Of a stretch of DNA of 64,000 nt, positions 1 through 8,202 are shown one piece after another (position 1 is the first letter of the stretch; each line of letters starts with the position of its first letter). The translations under genes and the position numbers were made by a program. This DNA comes from JAJPHI01 sp035541875. Its GTDB lineage: Bacteria > Desulfobacterota > Binatia > Binatales > Binataceae. The stretch spans positions 186,001-250,000 of the forward strand of contig DATKML010000023.1 of NCBI GenBank assembly GCA_035541875.1. Reading direction: 5' to 3'. The notes below the pieces were generated by a model that had not been told where the DNA came from, made no database searches, and saw nothing but the letters and a program-made list of their open reading frames with translations.

Positions 1-1
1 C

Positions 2-1162
2 CAGACGTTCTGGACCATGTTTACCGGTTTCGCCTCGATGGCCATCATGGCTGGGATGATTGGTGGGATGATCCTGGCCGCCGACGAACAAAGTTTCGCG
101 CTCACACCGTCGAACCAAAACCGCTTTATCCGCGGGTTCTTAGTCTGCCTGGCGTTGTCTTTTCCGGAAACCTATTTCTCGAACCATATCTTCAGTTCGA
201 TCCTCAACGCTGGTGGCTGGACCGCGAACCACGCAGGCTCGGATTTCTATCTGGTATTGGCTCGAGTTATTGGGTGGAGCCTGATGGGACTGATGCTGGG
301 TGCAGGCGTCGGTATTGCGAGTAAGGCCCTCCCGAACCTCCTCAAGGGTGCGCTCGGCGGCGTGATCGGCGGCTTTAACGGCGGCCTGGTGTTTGACCTC
401 GTCGGCGCGATCAGCCAGACCGGACTCGCTTCGCGGCTGATCGGCTTTTCCGTAATCGGCCTCGCGATCGGCTTCTTCATAGGGCTGGTACAGGAACTCA
501 CCAAGTCCGCATGGTTAACCGTCGAGGCGGGCCGCCTCAAGGGGCGGCAGTTCCGGCTCGAAGGCTCGACTATCGGAATCGGTCGAGCCGAGGAGAACCC
601 AGTCGGACTCTTCGGCGATTCGGCGGTTCAAGCCCGTCACGCCATGATCGAGCATAAAGGCAGCAACTTTATGCTGCGCAACATGGCGGTTCAGGCCGGC
701 ACCTTCGTGAATGGCAATCGTGTCGAGACGGTTGAACTGAACGACGGCGATAGAATCCGGATTGGTGACTACGAACTCGCGTTTCATACCCGTGTCGAAA
801 CGACGCAGAAGTCTCCTCAGAGCACCCCGGTTTCGCGTCCCATCCCACAGCAGCAGGCTGTGGCCATGCCTTATGCTGCGTCGTCGGCTCCTCGATTGGT
901 TCGGGCCGATGGTGAACGGCTGATTCTAAAGGCTGGTGCCGTGACCACGATTGGTCGCGCGCTCGATAACGATATCGTACTTAACGATGCGTCGGTTTCA
1001 CGCCATCACGCGGTGATCGAGCCGCGCGATGGCAGCTACGTAATTCGCGATCAGGGTAGCCAAAATGGTGTCTGGATCGCGGAGCAACGAGTTGGCGAGG
1101 CATCGCTCGCCCGCGGTATCACGATGCGCCTCGGCGACGTCGTTTTGACCTTCGATGCCTGA
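2..1162 (+). CDS. Double-FHA membrane protein, 5' end open at window edge
   Basis: The reading frame is open to the first bases of the window; the first ATG is at 17, but it sits inside a hydrophobic segment, so the true start is probably upstream. Counting from that ATG, residues 1-160 are membrane-type (segments near 3-20, 40-50, 78-103, 112-133 and 141-158, glycine-rich). Two forkhead-associated domains follow: residues about 169-258 (a GIGR turn, QARH in place of the usual SxxH, then NGNR) and about 301-380 (TIGR, SRHH at 328-331, SQNG), joined by a Pro/Gln/Ser linker. The second FHA has all the phosphothreonine-binding residues; the first looks weaker. FHA domains read phosphothreonine, and a Ser/Thr kinase lies two genes downstream, so this is probably a membrane-anchored partner or substrate of that kinase. 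The stop overlaps the next start by 8 bases, implying translational coupling. The function of the membrane part is unknown. Confidence 0.88.
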   Translation, partial: QTFWTMFTGFASMAIMAGMIGGMILAADEQSFALTPSNQNRFIRGFLVCLALSFPETYFSNHIFSSILNAGGWTANHAGSDFYLVLARVIGWSLMGLMLGAGVGIASKALPNLLKGALGGVIGGFNGGLVFDLVGAISQTGLASRLIGFSVIGLAIGFFIGLVQELTKSAWLTVEAGRLKGRQFRLEGSTIGIGRAEENPVGLFGDSAVQARHAMIEHKGSNFMLRNMAVQAGTFVNGNRVETVELNDGDRIRIGDYELAFHTRVETTQKSPQSTPVSRPIPQQQAVAMPYAASSAPRLVRADGERLILKAGAVTTIGRALDNDIVLNDASVSRHHAVIEPRDGSYVIRDQGSQNGVWIAEQRVGEASLARGITMRLGDVVLTFDA

Positions 1163-1550
1163 CGCACGAATCGTCGAACCGCCGCGCTTCTGCTCGCGAT
1201 GCGGTAGCGCGGTCGTTGTGGATGACGCCGTCTTCTGCAAAGAGTGCGGGGCGCCTCTCGCGGCGACCGTTTGGCTCAATCGGAACATGACGTGGCGGCC
1301 ATGGACGGCGCTTATTCTCAGCATCGTTCCCGGATGGGGGCAGTGGTACAAAGGGCAACGTGCGCGCGGCGTATGCTGGTTCGTTGGTGTGGTCTTTCTA
1401 TATGCATCGATTTATCCGCTCGGCCTGCTGATGCATCTCATCTGTGGGGCCAACGCCGCTCTCGGCGGCGCACTCAAGGAGGATCTGCCGATAAGATGGG
1501 GGAGCGGCCCTGACAGTGCGCCACCGAACACGCGGACCCGTCCGACGTGA
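1155..1550 (+). CDS. Zinc-ribbon membrane protein
   Basis: A small protein of 131 residues. The N-terminus holds a zinc ribbon made of two CxxC knuckles (CSRC at about 13-16 and CKEC at about 29-32). About residues 48-66 and 72-100 are hydrophobic and likely form two membrane segments around a GWGQWYKGQ turn. It overlaps the upstream FHA gene by 8 bases and precedes the kinase gene by about 30 bases, so the three are probably one operon. The kinase carries a similar double-CxxC zinc ribbon in its linker, so the motif recurs within the cassette. No enzymatic motif is seen; the protein may anchor or regulate the kinase complex, which is inference. Confidence 0.8.
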   Translation: MPDARIVEPPRFCSRCGSAVVVDDAVFCKECGAPLAATVWLNRNMTWRPWTALILSIVPGWGQWYKGQRARGVCWFVGVVFLYASIYPLGLLMHLICGANAALGGALKEDLPIRWGSGPDSAPPNTRTRPT

Positions 1551-1581
1551 TATGATTGCTGTCGGTTGAACGCCTACCGCG

Positions 1582-3105
1582 ATGATCGCGCCTGATACTG
1601 TTATCGGAGGACGCTACCGAGTCGCCCGCCTGCTTGGCGGCGGCGGCATGAAGATGGTCTATCTCGCCGAAGACCTGCGGCTGGGCTCACGCCATTGCGC
1701 CTTTGCCGAAATGGTCGATGCGTTCAATAACTCCGACGCTCAACAACAGGCGATAGCGGCTTTCCAGCGCGAAGCCGACATGCTCGCGCAACTCAGCAAC
1801 GAACATATCCCACGGGTCTACGATCGCTTCAGCGAAGCGAACCGGCATTACCTGGTGATGGAGTTCGTTGATGGCGTGACCCTCGAAGAAGAGATTAAAC
1901 GCAACGGCGGTAAGCTCGCTCCGACCGTTGTTATAGATACGGCAATCCAGATTCTAGAGACGCTGGAGTATCTGCACGGTCTCGCGCCGCCGGTAATCTA
2001 TCGCGACCTCAAACCGTCGAACGTGATGCTGACTGCGGGCGGGATGGTAAAGCTGATCGATTTTGGTATCGCGCGTTTCTTTGCGCCACTGACCAACGCC
2101 ACGATGATTGGTACGCAAGGCTACGCACCGCCTGAGCAATATCGTGGCAAGGTGGAAGCCCGCTCCGACCTCTATGCGCTGGGCGCGACGATGCACCATG
2201 CGTTGTCGGGGCGCGATCCCGCCTCCGAGCCGCCGTTCAGCTTTCCGCCACTGCGCAAGATCGCGCCGGATATCGATTCAGGCCTGGCCGCGATCGTCGA
2301 CCAGGCGCTCGCGTATGACGTTTCGCGGCGTATCGCCGACGCGAAGGATTTCAAACGCCGATTGCTTGAACTCAGCGACCCGGGACGCAGCGCGGCTGTC
2401 GCTAAGCCAGCGCCGCCAGTAACACTCAGGACACAGCTTCAACTACCGCTTGGCGCCGATACGACGCCGCCTCCGTCGGTTCCGCTCTCGAAGCCTGCGC
2501 TGGCTCCGATTTCGTTGTCGAGCGCACCAACCGTTATCACAGCCAATCCTGAGATTCGGTGCCCGAGGTGCACGCGCACGATACCGGCAGACTCGCGCTT
2601 CTGCTCTTACTGTGCCGCCGCGCTTTCCGACGTTTCCGGCAACGGCGGACCATCTGCGGCGACGGTGATCTTGTCGCCGGCCAATGCAGCGCCATACGAG
2701 GAAAAAGCCGCTCCAGCGACGCGGCAGCCGGAGACCCGTCGTTCTCGAATAATCAGTCTACCGTTAGTAGCGGTTCTCATCTTTCTTGGCATCCTGATGA
2801 CGGTAAGGTTGATTGCACGACAGGAGGTCGATACCGCACCCCCGGTCTCTCCGGGAGGAATCGAGCCCGGCTCGGGCGGACTGTCGCCGGCTGCGCGCTT
2901 GCAACTCGTCGGCTTGCAGCAGCTTCTGAGCGCGAGCGGTTACGATTCAGTGAAGCTGGGTATCAGCGGCAATCGTCTGGTGCTCAAAGGAACGGTTCCT
3001 AGCGAGGAAGACCGAGCCAACGTCAAACGACTCTGCATGACCCTTGGCTTTGACGACCTGGACGATGAACTACAAATCGCTCCCGACCCCAACTCGGAAG
3101 GCTAG
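1582..3105 (+). CDS. Ser/Thr protein kinase with WNK-like lysine placement, zinc ribbon, TM helix and BON-like C-terminus
   Basis: 507 residues. The kinase domain covers about 12-265: glycine-rich loop GGGGMKMVY (19-27), YRDLKPSN catalytic loop, IDFG magnesium-binding motif and a PPEQY version of APE. The usual beta-3 lysine (VAIK) is absent: the aligned stretch is CAFA, with Ala at about residue 42. The third glycine of the loop is instead Lys24 (GGxK). This is the arrangement known from eukaryotic WNK kinases, so the enzyme may be active with a relocated lysine rather than dead. A Pro-rich linker leads to a zinc ribbon (CPRC...CSYC, about 327-347), one membrane helix (about 392-412) and a BON-like fold (about 440-505), presumably outside the cytoplasm. 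It lies downstream of an FHA protein and a zinc-ribbon protein in the same direction, so phosphothreonine signalling is the likely context. The kinase assignment is firm; activity is not. Confidence 0.93.
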   Translation: MIAPDTVIGGRYRVARLLGGGGMKMVYLAEDLRLGSRHCAFAEMVDAFNNSDAQQQAIAAFQREADMLAQLSNEHIPRVYDRFSEANRHYLVMEFVDGVTLEEEIKRNGGKLAPTVVIDTAIQILETLEYLHGLAPPVIYRDLKPSNVMLTAGGMVKLIDFGIARFFAPLTNATMIGTQGYAPPEQYRGKVEARSDLYALGATMHHALSGRDPASEPPFSFPPLRKIAPDIDSGLAAIVDQALAYDVSRRIADAKDFKRRLLELSDPGRSAAVAKPAPPVTLRTQLQLPLGADTTPPPSVPLSKPALAPISLSSAPTVITANPEIRCPRCTRTIPADSRFCSYCAAALSDVSGNGGPSAATVILSPANAAPYEEKAAPATRQPETRRSRIISLPLVAVLIFLGILMTVRLIARQEVDTAPPVSPGGIEPGSGGLSPAARLQLVGLQQLLSASGYDSVKLGISGNRLVLKGTVPSEEDRANVKRLCMTLGFDDLDDELQIAPDPNSEG

Positions 3106-3156
3106 TTAATCGAGCATCTTTGCAACCCACGCGATGCGTGTGACACTCGACTGTGT

Positions 3157-3837
3157 ATGCTGATTGATCTGCACGTCCATACCAACTTGTCGTCGGACTC
3201 GAACGTGGCTCCCGAAGCATACCTGGCGCTTGCGACCAGTCGTGTCCCGGCGCTCGGCGCGATCTGCTTTACGGAGCATCGGCTGTACCCCGAGGATCCG
3301 GCGCTCGACGAGACCTATGCCAAGCTGTCCGAGCAATACTGCGTTCGTATCTTTAAGGGTATCGAAGCTGACACCAATTTGGGCCATCTGCTGATCTTCG
3401 GAGTCACGCCGGAGCTGCGAAAACGCTTCGATCTGACGAGCCGGATGTTGCGTGCGGATCGGCTGATCGAATTCGTTCATGACGAGGGTGGTATCGCTGT
3501 CCCGGCTCATCCGTTTCGCGAATCGGGCTACGGCGATCGCCTCGACGATCTGCTCAGCAAACTCGGGCCGGCCCTAAGCGTGGTTGAAGCCATCAACGGC
3601 CAGAATACTCTACAGCAGAACACCGATGCAGTGATGGCGTGCGAGAAGCTCGGACTGACCGCCGTCGGTGGGAGTGATGCGCATTTCGCGACCCCTCGAT
3701 GGTTCATGACGTGCGCGAGCCGTTTCGAGCGTGAGGTAACTTCGGTCGCGGAATTGTGTGCAGAACTACGCGCTGGCCGGGCGCAGCCTTATTTCTTCGA
3801 TGAACCTTCCGCGTCAACTCAAACTACGGATAAATGA
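3157..3837 (+). CDS. PHP-domain metal-dependent phosphoesterase
   Basis: 226 residues matching the PHP (polymerase and histidinol phosphatase) family, which hydrolyses phosphoester bonds with two or three metal ions. The ordered metal-binding motifs are visible: LHVHTNLSSDS at the N-terminus, TEHR near residue 46, GIEAD near 68, PAHPFR near 116 and GSDAHF near 172. Length fits the small stand-alone PHP proteins that act on nucleotides, nucleic-acid ends or sugar phosphates; the substrate cannot be told from sequence. It begins about 50 bases after the kinase and its stop overlaps the next lipoprotein start (ATGA), so it may be co-transcribed with the signalling cassette. It resembles no known protein-phosphatase family, so it is not an obvious counter-enzyme to the kinase. 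Confidence 0.88.
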   Translation: MLIDLHVHTNLSSDSNVAPEAYLALATSRVPALGAICFTEHRLYPEDPALDETYAKLSEQYCVRIFKGIEADTNLGHLLIFGVTPELRKRFDLTSRMLRADRLIEFVHDEGGIAVPAHPFRESGYGDRLDDLLSKLGPALSVVEAINGQNTLQQNTDAVMACEKLGLTAVGGSDAHFATPRWFMTCASRFEREVTSVAELCAELRAGRAQPYFFDEPSASTQTTDK

Positions 3838-4238
3838 TGATCACCTCTCGCTTTGGCCTTCTCGTAGCGCTTTTGCTGTTCTCCGGCTGCACCGTGCTTC
3901 AACTCGGGGGCGGAGGACCAGTACCCGACCCCGCTCAGATGGAAAAGCTGGCCAAGGCCATCCCCACATACGACGAAGGTCAGATTGCCGCGAATGTTAA
4001 TGCGATCCGGGCCGGTTCCGTCGAAGCCTATCTCTGTCGTCGGAGCCTTATCACGAACGTCACCAACGAGGATGTCATCTCTGTCCTGCGCCAGAAGGCC
4101 TACGACGCGGGTGCCAACGGCCTGACCGACGTATCCTGCGGACCCGGCCCCACCACCGAGATGGGGGGCTGCATGATGTCGATCGCGTGCAGCGCGACTC
4201 TGGTAAAAATCGTCGACAGCAGCTCGAGCGACAAGTAA
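3834..4238 (+). CDS. Small outer-membrane-type lipoprotein
   Basis: 134 residues with a lipoprotein signal: short charged start, hydrophobic stretch, then lipobox LFSGC, so Cys near residue 19 would be the lipidated residue. The mature part has a conserved-looking core in which a Cys (AYLCRRS), a DAGANGL turn and a second set of Cys (VSCGPG, GGCMMS, IACSA) suggest disulfide bonds in the periplasm. The alternating 'xxKAYDAGANGLTDV' pattern recalls DUF4156/RcsF-like lipoproteins, but I cannot assign it firmly. The start overlaps the stop of the PHP gene by four bases (ATGA), so it is translationally coupled to it. Confidence 0.75.
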   Translation: MMITSRFGLLVALLLFSGCTVLQLGGGGPVPDPAQMEKLAKAIPTYDEGQIAANVNAIRAGSVEAYLCRRSLITNVTNEDVISVLRQKAYDAGANGLTDVSCGPGPTTEMGGCMMSIACSATLVKIVDSSSSDK

Positions 4239-4274
4239 TAAGAGCAAAATACTCCGACCTGGAGGTTGCGGCGC

Positions 4275-5126
4275 ATGAAGTTCGGAACTTTCATAACCAG
4301 CCAACGCCCGGAACGTATCGCTGCCAATATCCGCAAAGCTGAGGAGTGTGGCTTCGAATCAGCCTGGATCGGCGAGCATCTGATCATGCCGGTGAACTAC
4401 ACGTCGCGGTATCCGTACACCCCCGATGGTCGTTTTCCGGCTCCACCCGATATTCCGTTTCACGATCCGATGCTCGCGCTGGCTTTCGCGGCTGCCGTCA
4501 CCACTAAGATTCGTCTCGCCACTGGAATTTTCGTTGTTCCAATCCGTAATCCCGTGACTACGGCCAAGTCCGTCGCTTCGCTCGATGTGCTTAGTAATGG
4601 CCGCGTGATCTTCGGTATCGGTGTCGGTTGGTTTGCGGAGGAATTTGCCGCCGCCGGTGCATCATTCGACGATCGTGCGCTTCGTACTCGCGAATATATC
4701 GAGCTGATGAAAGCGCTCTGGACTCAGGAGGATCCGGTATACGAGGGTAAGACCTTCAGCGTCAAAGGTGTCCGCTTTAATCCCAAACCGGTTCAGAAAC
4801 CGCATCCGCCAATCGTGGTCGGCGGAACCAGCGAGCTGGCGATCAAGCGCGCTGTGCGTTACGGCGACGGATGGTACGCGGTCGCGCGAAGCATGGATGA
4901 GGCTCGCAGCCTGATAAGTCAGCTCCAGGGTCAGATGCGAACTGCCGGCCGGACACGCCCAGTAGAGATAACGATGAGTCTGCGTCCCGGTCATCCGCTG
5001 ACGCTCGCCGAAATCAAAGAACTCAGTGGTCTCGGGGTCGATCGTGCGCTGATTGGATTACCGTTGCGGGCGCTCAATGAAGATGAGCTCGAAAGCTTTC
5101 GCGACGACGTAATCGCCAAATTTTGA
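4275..5126 (+). CDS. LLM-class (F420-type) flavin/deazaflavin-dependent oxidoreductase
   Basis: 283 residues, of the luciferase-like monooxygenase superfamily, a TIM barrel that uses F420 or FMN for hydride transfer. Family marks are the start KFGTFITSQ, the ESAWIGEHL strand, the TGIFVVPIRNP segment, GRVIFGIGVGWFAEEF and PPIVVGGTSE near the C-terminus; these fit the TIGR03619-type F420-dependent subgroup best. The substrate is unknown. I chose ATG 4275 rather than the upstream TTG 4266 because the GGAGG ribosome-binding site at 4261-4265 sits 9 bases before the ATG and directly abuts the TTG. It ends eight bases before the convergent ClC gene. Confidence 0.9.
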   Translation: MKFGTFITSQRPERIAANIRKAEECGFESAWIGEHLIMPVNYTSRYPYTPDGRFPAPPDIPFHDPMLALAFAAAVTTKIRLATGIFVVPIRNPVTTAKSVASLDVLSNGRVIFGIGVGWFAEEFAAAGASFDDRALRTREYIELMKALWTQEDPVYEGKTFSVKGVRFNPKPVQKPHPPIVVGGTSELAIKRAVRYGDGWYAVARSMDEARSLISQLQGQMRTAGRTRPVEITMSLRPGHPLTLAEIKELSGLGVDRALIGLPLRALNEDELESFRDDVIAKF

Positions 5127-5133
5127 ACGCAGA

Positions 5134-7152
5134 TTATTCAGCGAGTTCGCGTTCAAAGCGGCGCAAGGCGGGTGAGCTACCCGCCGCGATGATCAAGTCT
5201 CCAGGTTGGAATGGTCTATCAGGACCAAGAGGGGCGAAACCTCCGTTAGCTCCCGCAGGCTGGAAGGCCAGCACCGTAACCTCGAAACGAGTACGCAGAT
5301 CGAGTTCTCGCAATGATTTCCCGATCGCACCGTTGGGAACCCGTAAACGCGAAACCCGATACCCGCTCGCCCAAAAGATACTGTTGTCCGGCGTAGAAAG
5401 CGCCGCGGTCGACAGCGAAGCCCGGTTGAACGCCCTTGCGATATTGCTGCGCGTCACAATCCCGATAAATTTGCCGTGCGGGCCGTGATCCGTTACCGGC
5501 AACTCATCGAGCGCCTCATGCTCCATCATCTGGACCGCTTCGTCGAGATTATCGTCAGGCTTCAGCGAAGGCGGAAGATGTCGGCTGAGATCCCACGCGT
5601 TGACCACCGAGCCCAACTCCATGCTCTCACCGAGAAAAGCGAGCAACTCGTGTGTCACGATCAAACCCGCCAGTTCACCATCTTTGCCGATAACCGGCAG
5701 CGTTGTTTGAGCCGTCTCCCCAGCGACCCTCATCACTTCTCGCAGCACGGTCTCTGATGCCACCGTTCGCGGGTTGCGATCCACGGCCGCGGCAACAGAC
5801 AGCTGCGTCAGGATCAGCCGATCGTGGCCGATCGCGAGCGTCTTCCCTTCCTGCGCCAGGCTGTAGGAATCGATCGACTCGCGCTCGATCAACCGTGTTA
5901 CGACCAATGCCGTGAGTGTCGTGATCATCGCGGGTAAGACGACGGTCCAATCGCCGCGCGTCATTTCGAACAGCAGCAACAATGCGGTCAGCGGCGCGTG
6001 AGTCGCAGCCCCGAGGAAACCACCAAGGCCCACCAAGGCGTAGGAGCCGGCCGGTCCCGTCAGGCCGGGTGCGATAGAGTGAGCAATCCCGCGGAAGGTT
6101 GCCCCGGTCATCGCACCGATGAAGAACAGCGGCCCAAAGACTCCGCCGGGAGCCCCAGCGTTCAGACTCGTAGCGCTCGATACGATCTTGGCGCCCATAA
6201 GACAGAGCGTGAGGCGAAACGGCAGATTGCCGCGCAATGCCGCATTGATCGCAGGGTAGCCGTCGGCCAGATTTTGCGGCAGCGGAACCGCGATAACCCC
6301 GACCAATGCCAAGCCGATAAGAAGACGCGTCGATTGTTTGATCTTGAGGCCCCGGATAAAACCATTGGTCGCGTAAAAGAAGCGTATATATCCGGCGGCC
6401 AGAGCACCGAGTATCAGGCCCAGCGCTCCGTACGTAATCATCTCCCAATAGTTATCGATGACGAAATGCGCAGGCGTAAAAGCAGCCGCGTCGCCGATAA
6501 TTCCGCGCGAAGTCACCACCGCGCCGAAGGTCGCCACTAAGATGAGGGTCAGACTACCTAGTTCATTCTCGCCCTGTAGGACGATCTCCTGGGCGAACAT
6601 CATCCCACCCATCGGAGCGTTGAACGTCGTGGCAATCGCTGCACCAGCGCCCGCTGCGATCAGGACCTTGGCGCGCTCGGGAGAAAGCTTGCGCAGCTGC
6701 GTGAGGGTCGAGGCGATCGCGCCGCCGATCTGCGCAATCGGCCCCTCGCGTCCGACCGATGCGCCGCATCCGAGGGACAAGGCGGCCCCTAGCGCCTTGA
6801 GTACGATCCAGCGAGGACGTAGCTGACCTTTACCCAAATTTACTGTTTCGAGAAAACTTGGGAAACCGTAACCGAGAACCTCGCCGGGGAAGAAGCGATT
6901 GAGCAAGAGCAACAATCCACCACCCGTAACGAGGATAATCGGTGTGAAGACTCGTCCGAACCCGTGATGAATCCCGAAAAGATTACCCTCGCGACCGAGC
7001 ATCAATCCGGACAGGGCCTCGATTAGCCATCGAAAGAACAGATGGCCCAAGGCGGCCATCACTCCAATGACCGCCGCAAGAAGGATCAGTTGAACATACT
7101 CAACCTGCTCCGGAGGCAACGACACACGCCTGGTTGCACTTGATCCTCCCAA
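5134..7152 (-). CDS. ClC-type chloride channel/antiporter with CBS pair and TrkA-C (RCK_C) domain
   Basis: 672 residues. The N-terminal two thirds form the ClC membrane fold: the GSGIP-type motif is GYGFP (94-98), GREGP (134-138) keeps the gating glutamate, and the GxFxP motif is GGVFGP. The FNAPMGGMMFAQE helix lies between them. Two CBS domains follow (about 450-570; the second has DELPVTDHGPHGKFIGIVT) and the last about 80 residues look like an RCK_C/TrkA-C ligand-binding domain. Both are cytosolic regulatory modules. ClC proteins move chloride or exchange it for protons; which mode applies is not resolved. The start is a TTG preceded by a G-rich Shine-Dalgarno stretch; a downstream GTG is possible. 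It lies 26 bases after an alpha/beta hydrolase gene and is probably co-transcribed. Confidence 0.94.
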   Translation of the reverse strand: MGGSSATRRVSLPPEQVEYVQLILLAAVIGVMAALGHLFFRWLIEALSGLMLGREGNLFGIHHGFGRVFTPIILVTGGGLLLLLNRFFPGEVLGYGFPSFLETVNLGKGQLRPRWIVLKALGAALSLGCGASVGREGPIAQIGGAIASTLTQLRKLSPERAKVLIAAGAGAAIATTFNAPMGGMMFAQEIVLQGENELGSLTLILVATFGAVVTSRGIIGDAAAFTPAHFVIDNYWEMITYGALGLILGALAAGYIRFFYATNGFIRGLKIKQSTRLLIGLALVGVIAVPLPQNLADGYPAINAALRGNLPFRLTLCLMGAKIVSSATSLNAGAPGGVFGPLFFIGAMTGATFRGIAHSIAPGLTGPAGSYALVGLGGFLGAATHAPLTALLLLFEMTRGDWTVVLPAMITTLTALVVTRLIERESIDSYSLAQEGKTLAIGHDRLILTQLSVAAAVDRNPRTVASETVLREVMRVAGETAQTTLPVIGKDGELAGLIVTHELLAFLGESMELGSVVNAWDLSRHLPPSLKPDDNLDEAVQMMEHEALDELPVTDHGPHGKFIGIVTRSNIARAFNRASLSTAALSTPDNSIFWASGYRVSRLRVPNGAIGKSLRELDLRTRFEVTVLAFQPAGANGGFAPLGPDRPFQPGDLIIAAGSSPALRRFERELAE

Positions 7153-7178
7153 GGTCCCCCTCCCCCCGCAACGACTGG

Positions 7179-8051
7179 TCAGAGCTTCAGAAACTCACGG
7201 ACGGCCGCGAGAAATGCCTCCGGCTGATCGTGATGAACCCAGTGGCCGGCATTCGGGATCGTTCTGAGCTCCGAGGTATGAAATGCGTTGAGGCGCCCGT
7301 CGCGCTCCCAGTCACCGGCCCACGAGGCGTCGCCGCGGATCAGCAACACCGGGCATCGAATCCGCGACCAAATCTCCATCGCGTCCTTGAGATTAAAAAG
7401 GTACGGCGAGGTCGCTCGCGTGTAGTTGTCGTACTTCCACGAGAAGGTGCCGTTTTCGTTGCGGCGCATCCCATAGATCGTCAGATGTCGCGCGAGATCG
7501 ACGCTCAGATGCGGATTTGCCTCGCGCATCCGTTCCATCGCCTTTTCGATCGTCTGGTACTCGCGTGGTTTGCGCTGCGCCAGCGCCATCATGTCGGTGA
7601 CCCAAATCTGCATCCGCTCGTGCGCCGGTGTCTCACGCAGCATCGCCCCCGGAGGCCCCAGCCCCTCGATCGCGACGACCGACTTCACCGCGTCAGGGAA
7701 TACACCGGCGCGCTGTAAGACAATGCCGGCACCCAGCGAATGTCCGATCAGAGTCACGGGGTCCTTCGGCGCCAGAGCAGCTATCAACTGGCCGAGGTCG
7801 AGGACGTGTTCAGTGATCGAATAGGCGCCGCCGATCGCCCAATCGGAGTCGCCGTGCCCACGAAGATCGGGAGCCACCAGATGAAAGTGCTTGCGCAGCT
7901 CCAGCGCGATAAAATCCCAGTTCCGTGCGTGGTCGCGCCCTCCGTGAACAAGAATCGCCAGCGGCTTATCCTCATTGCCCCAATCGACGTAATGGAGCTT
8001 CAGGCGCTGGGAATAGAAGAAATGCGAGGTCGGCCCGATTATATCCGCCAT
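7179..8051 (-). CDS. Alpha/beta-fold hydrolase
   Basis: 290 residues of the alpha/beta hydrolase superfamily. The oxyanion HG motif is ILVHGGRDHARNW, the substrate-side segment is APDLRGHGDSDW, the nucleophile elbow is GHSLG, and the C-terminal part supplies the acid (LIRGDASWAGDW) and the histidine (NAGHWVHHDQPEAF). The order and spacing fit esterases, epoxide hydrolases and C-C bond hydrolases alike, so the substrate cannot be named. It lies 26 bases upstream of the ClC gene on the same strand. The 150 bases between its start and the divergent glycosyltransferase should contain both promoters. Confidence 0.9.
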   Translation of the reverse strand: MADIIGPTSHFFYSQRLKLHYVDWGNEDKPLAILVHGGRDHARNWDFIALELRKHFHLVAPDLRGHGDSDWAIGGAYSITEHVLDLGQLIAALAPKDPVTLIGHSLGAGIVLQRAGVFPDAVKSVVAIEGLGPPGAMLRETPAHERMQIWVTDMMALAQRKPREYQTIEKAMERMREANPHLSVDLARHLTIYGMRRNENGTFSWKYDNYTRATSPYLFNLKDAMEIWSRIRCPVLLIRGDASWAGDWERDGRLNAFHTSELRTIPNAGHWVHHDQPEAFLAAVREFLKL

Positions 8052-8202
8052 CTCACGGTCTCCGATCTACCTCTGTTAGTTGAAGCGAGTCCCTTCGATG
8101 CTAGCGAACCGCCGGTAGCACGCCTAGTACTGTCGACTCGACACAGCCTCAACGGCGCAAAGGGCTGTGCCGCACCCATCGAGCCCGATACACTTGCTCT
8201 CC

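Noticed and set aside
5675..6448. A 257-codon second frame on the minus strand within the ClC gene
   Set aside because: It is the same strand but a different frame inside the ClC gene; the protein is Arg-rich and featureless.
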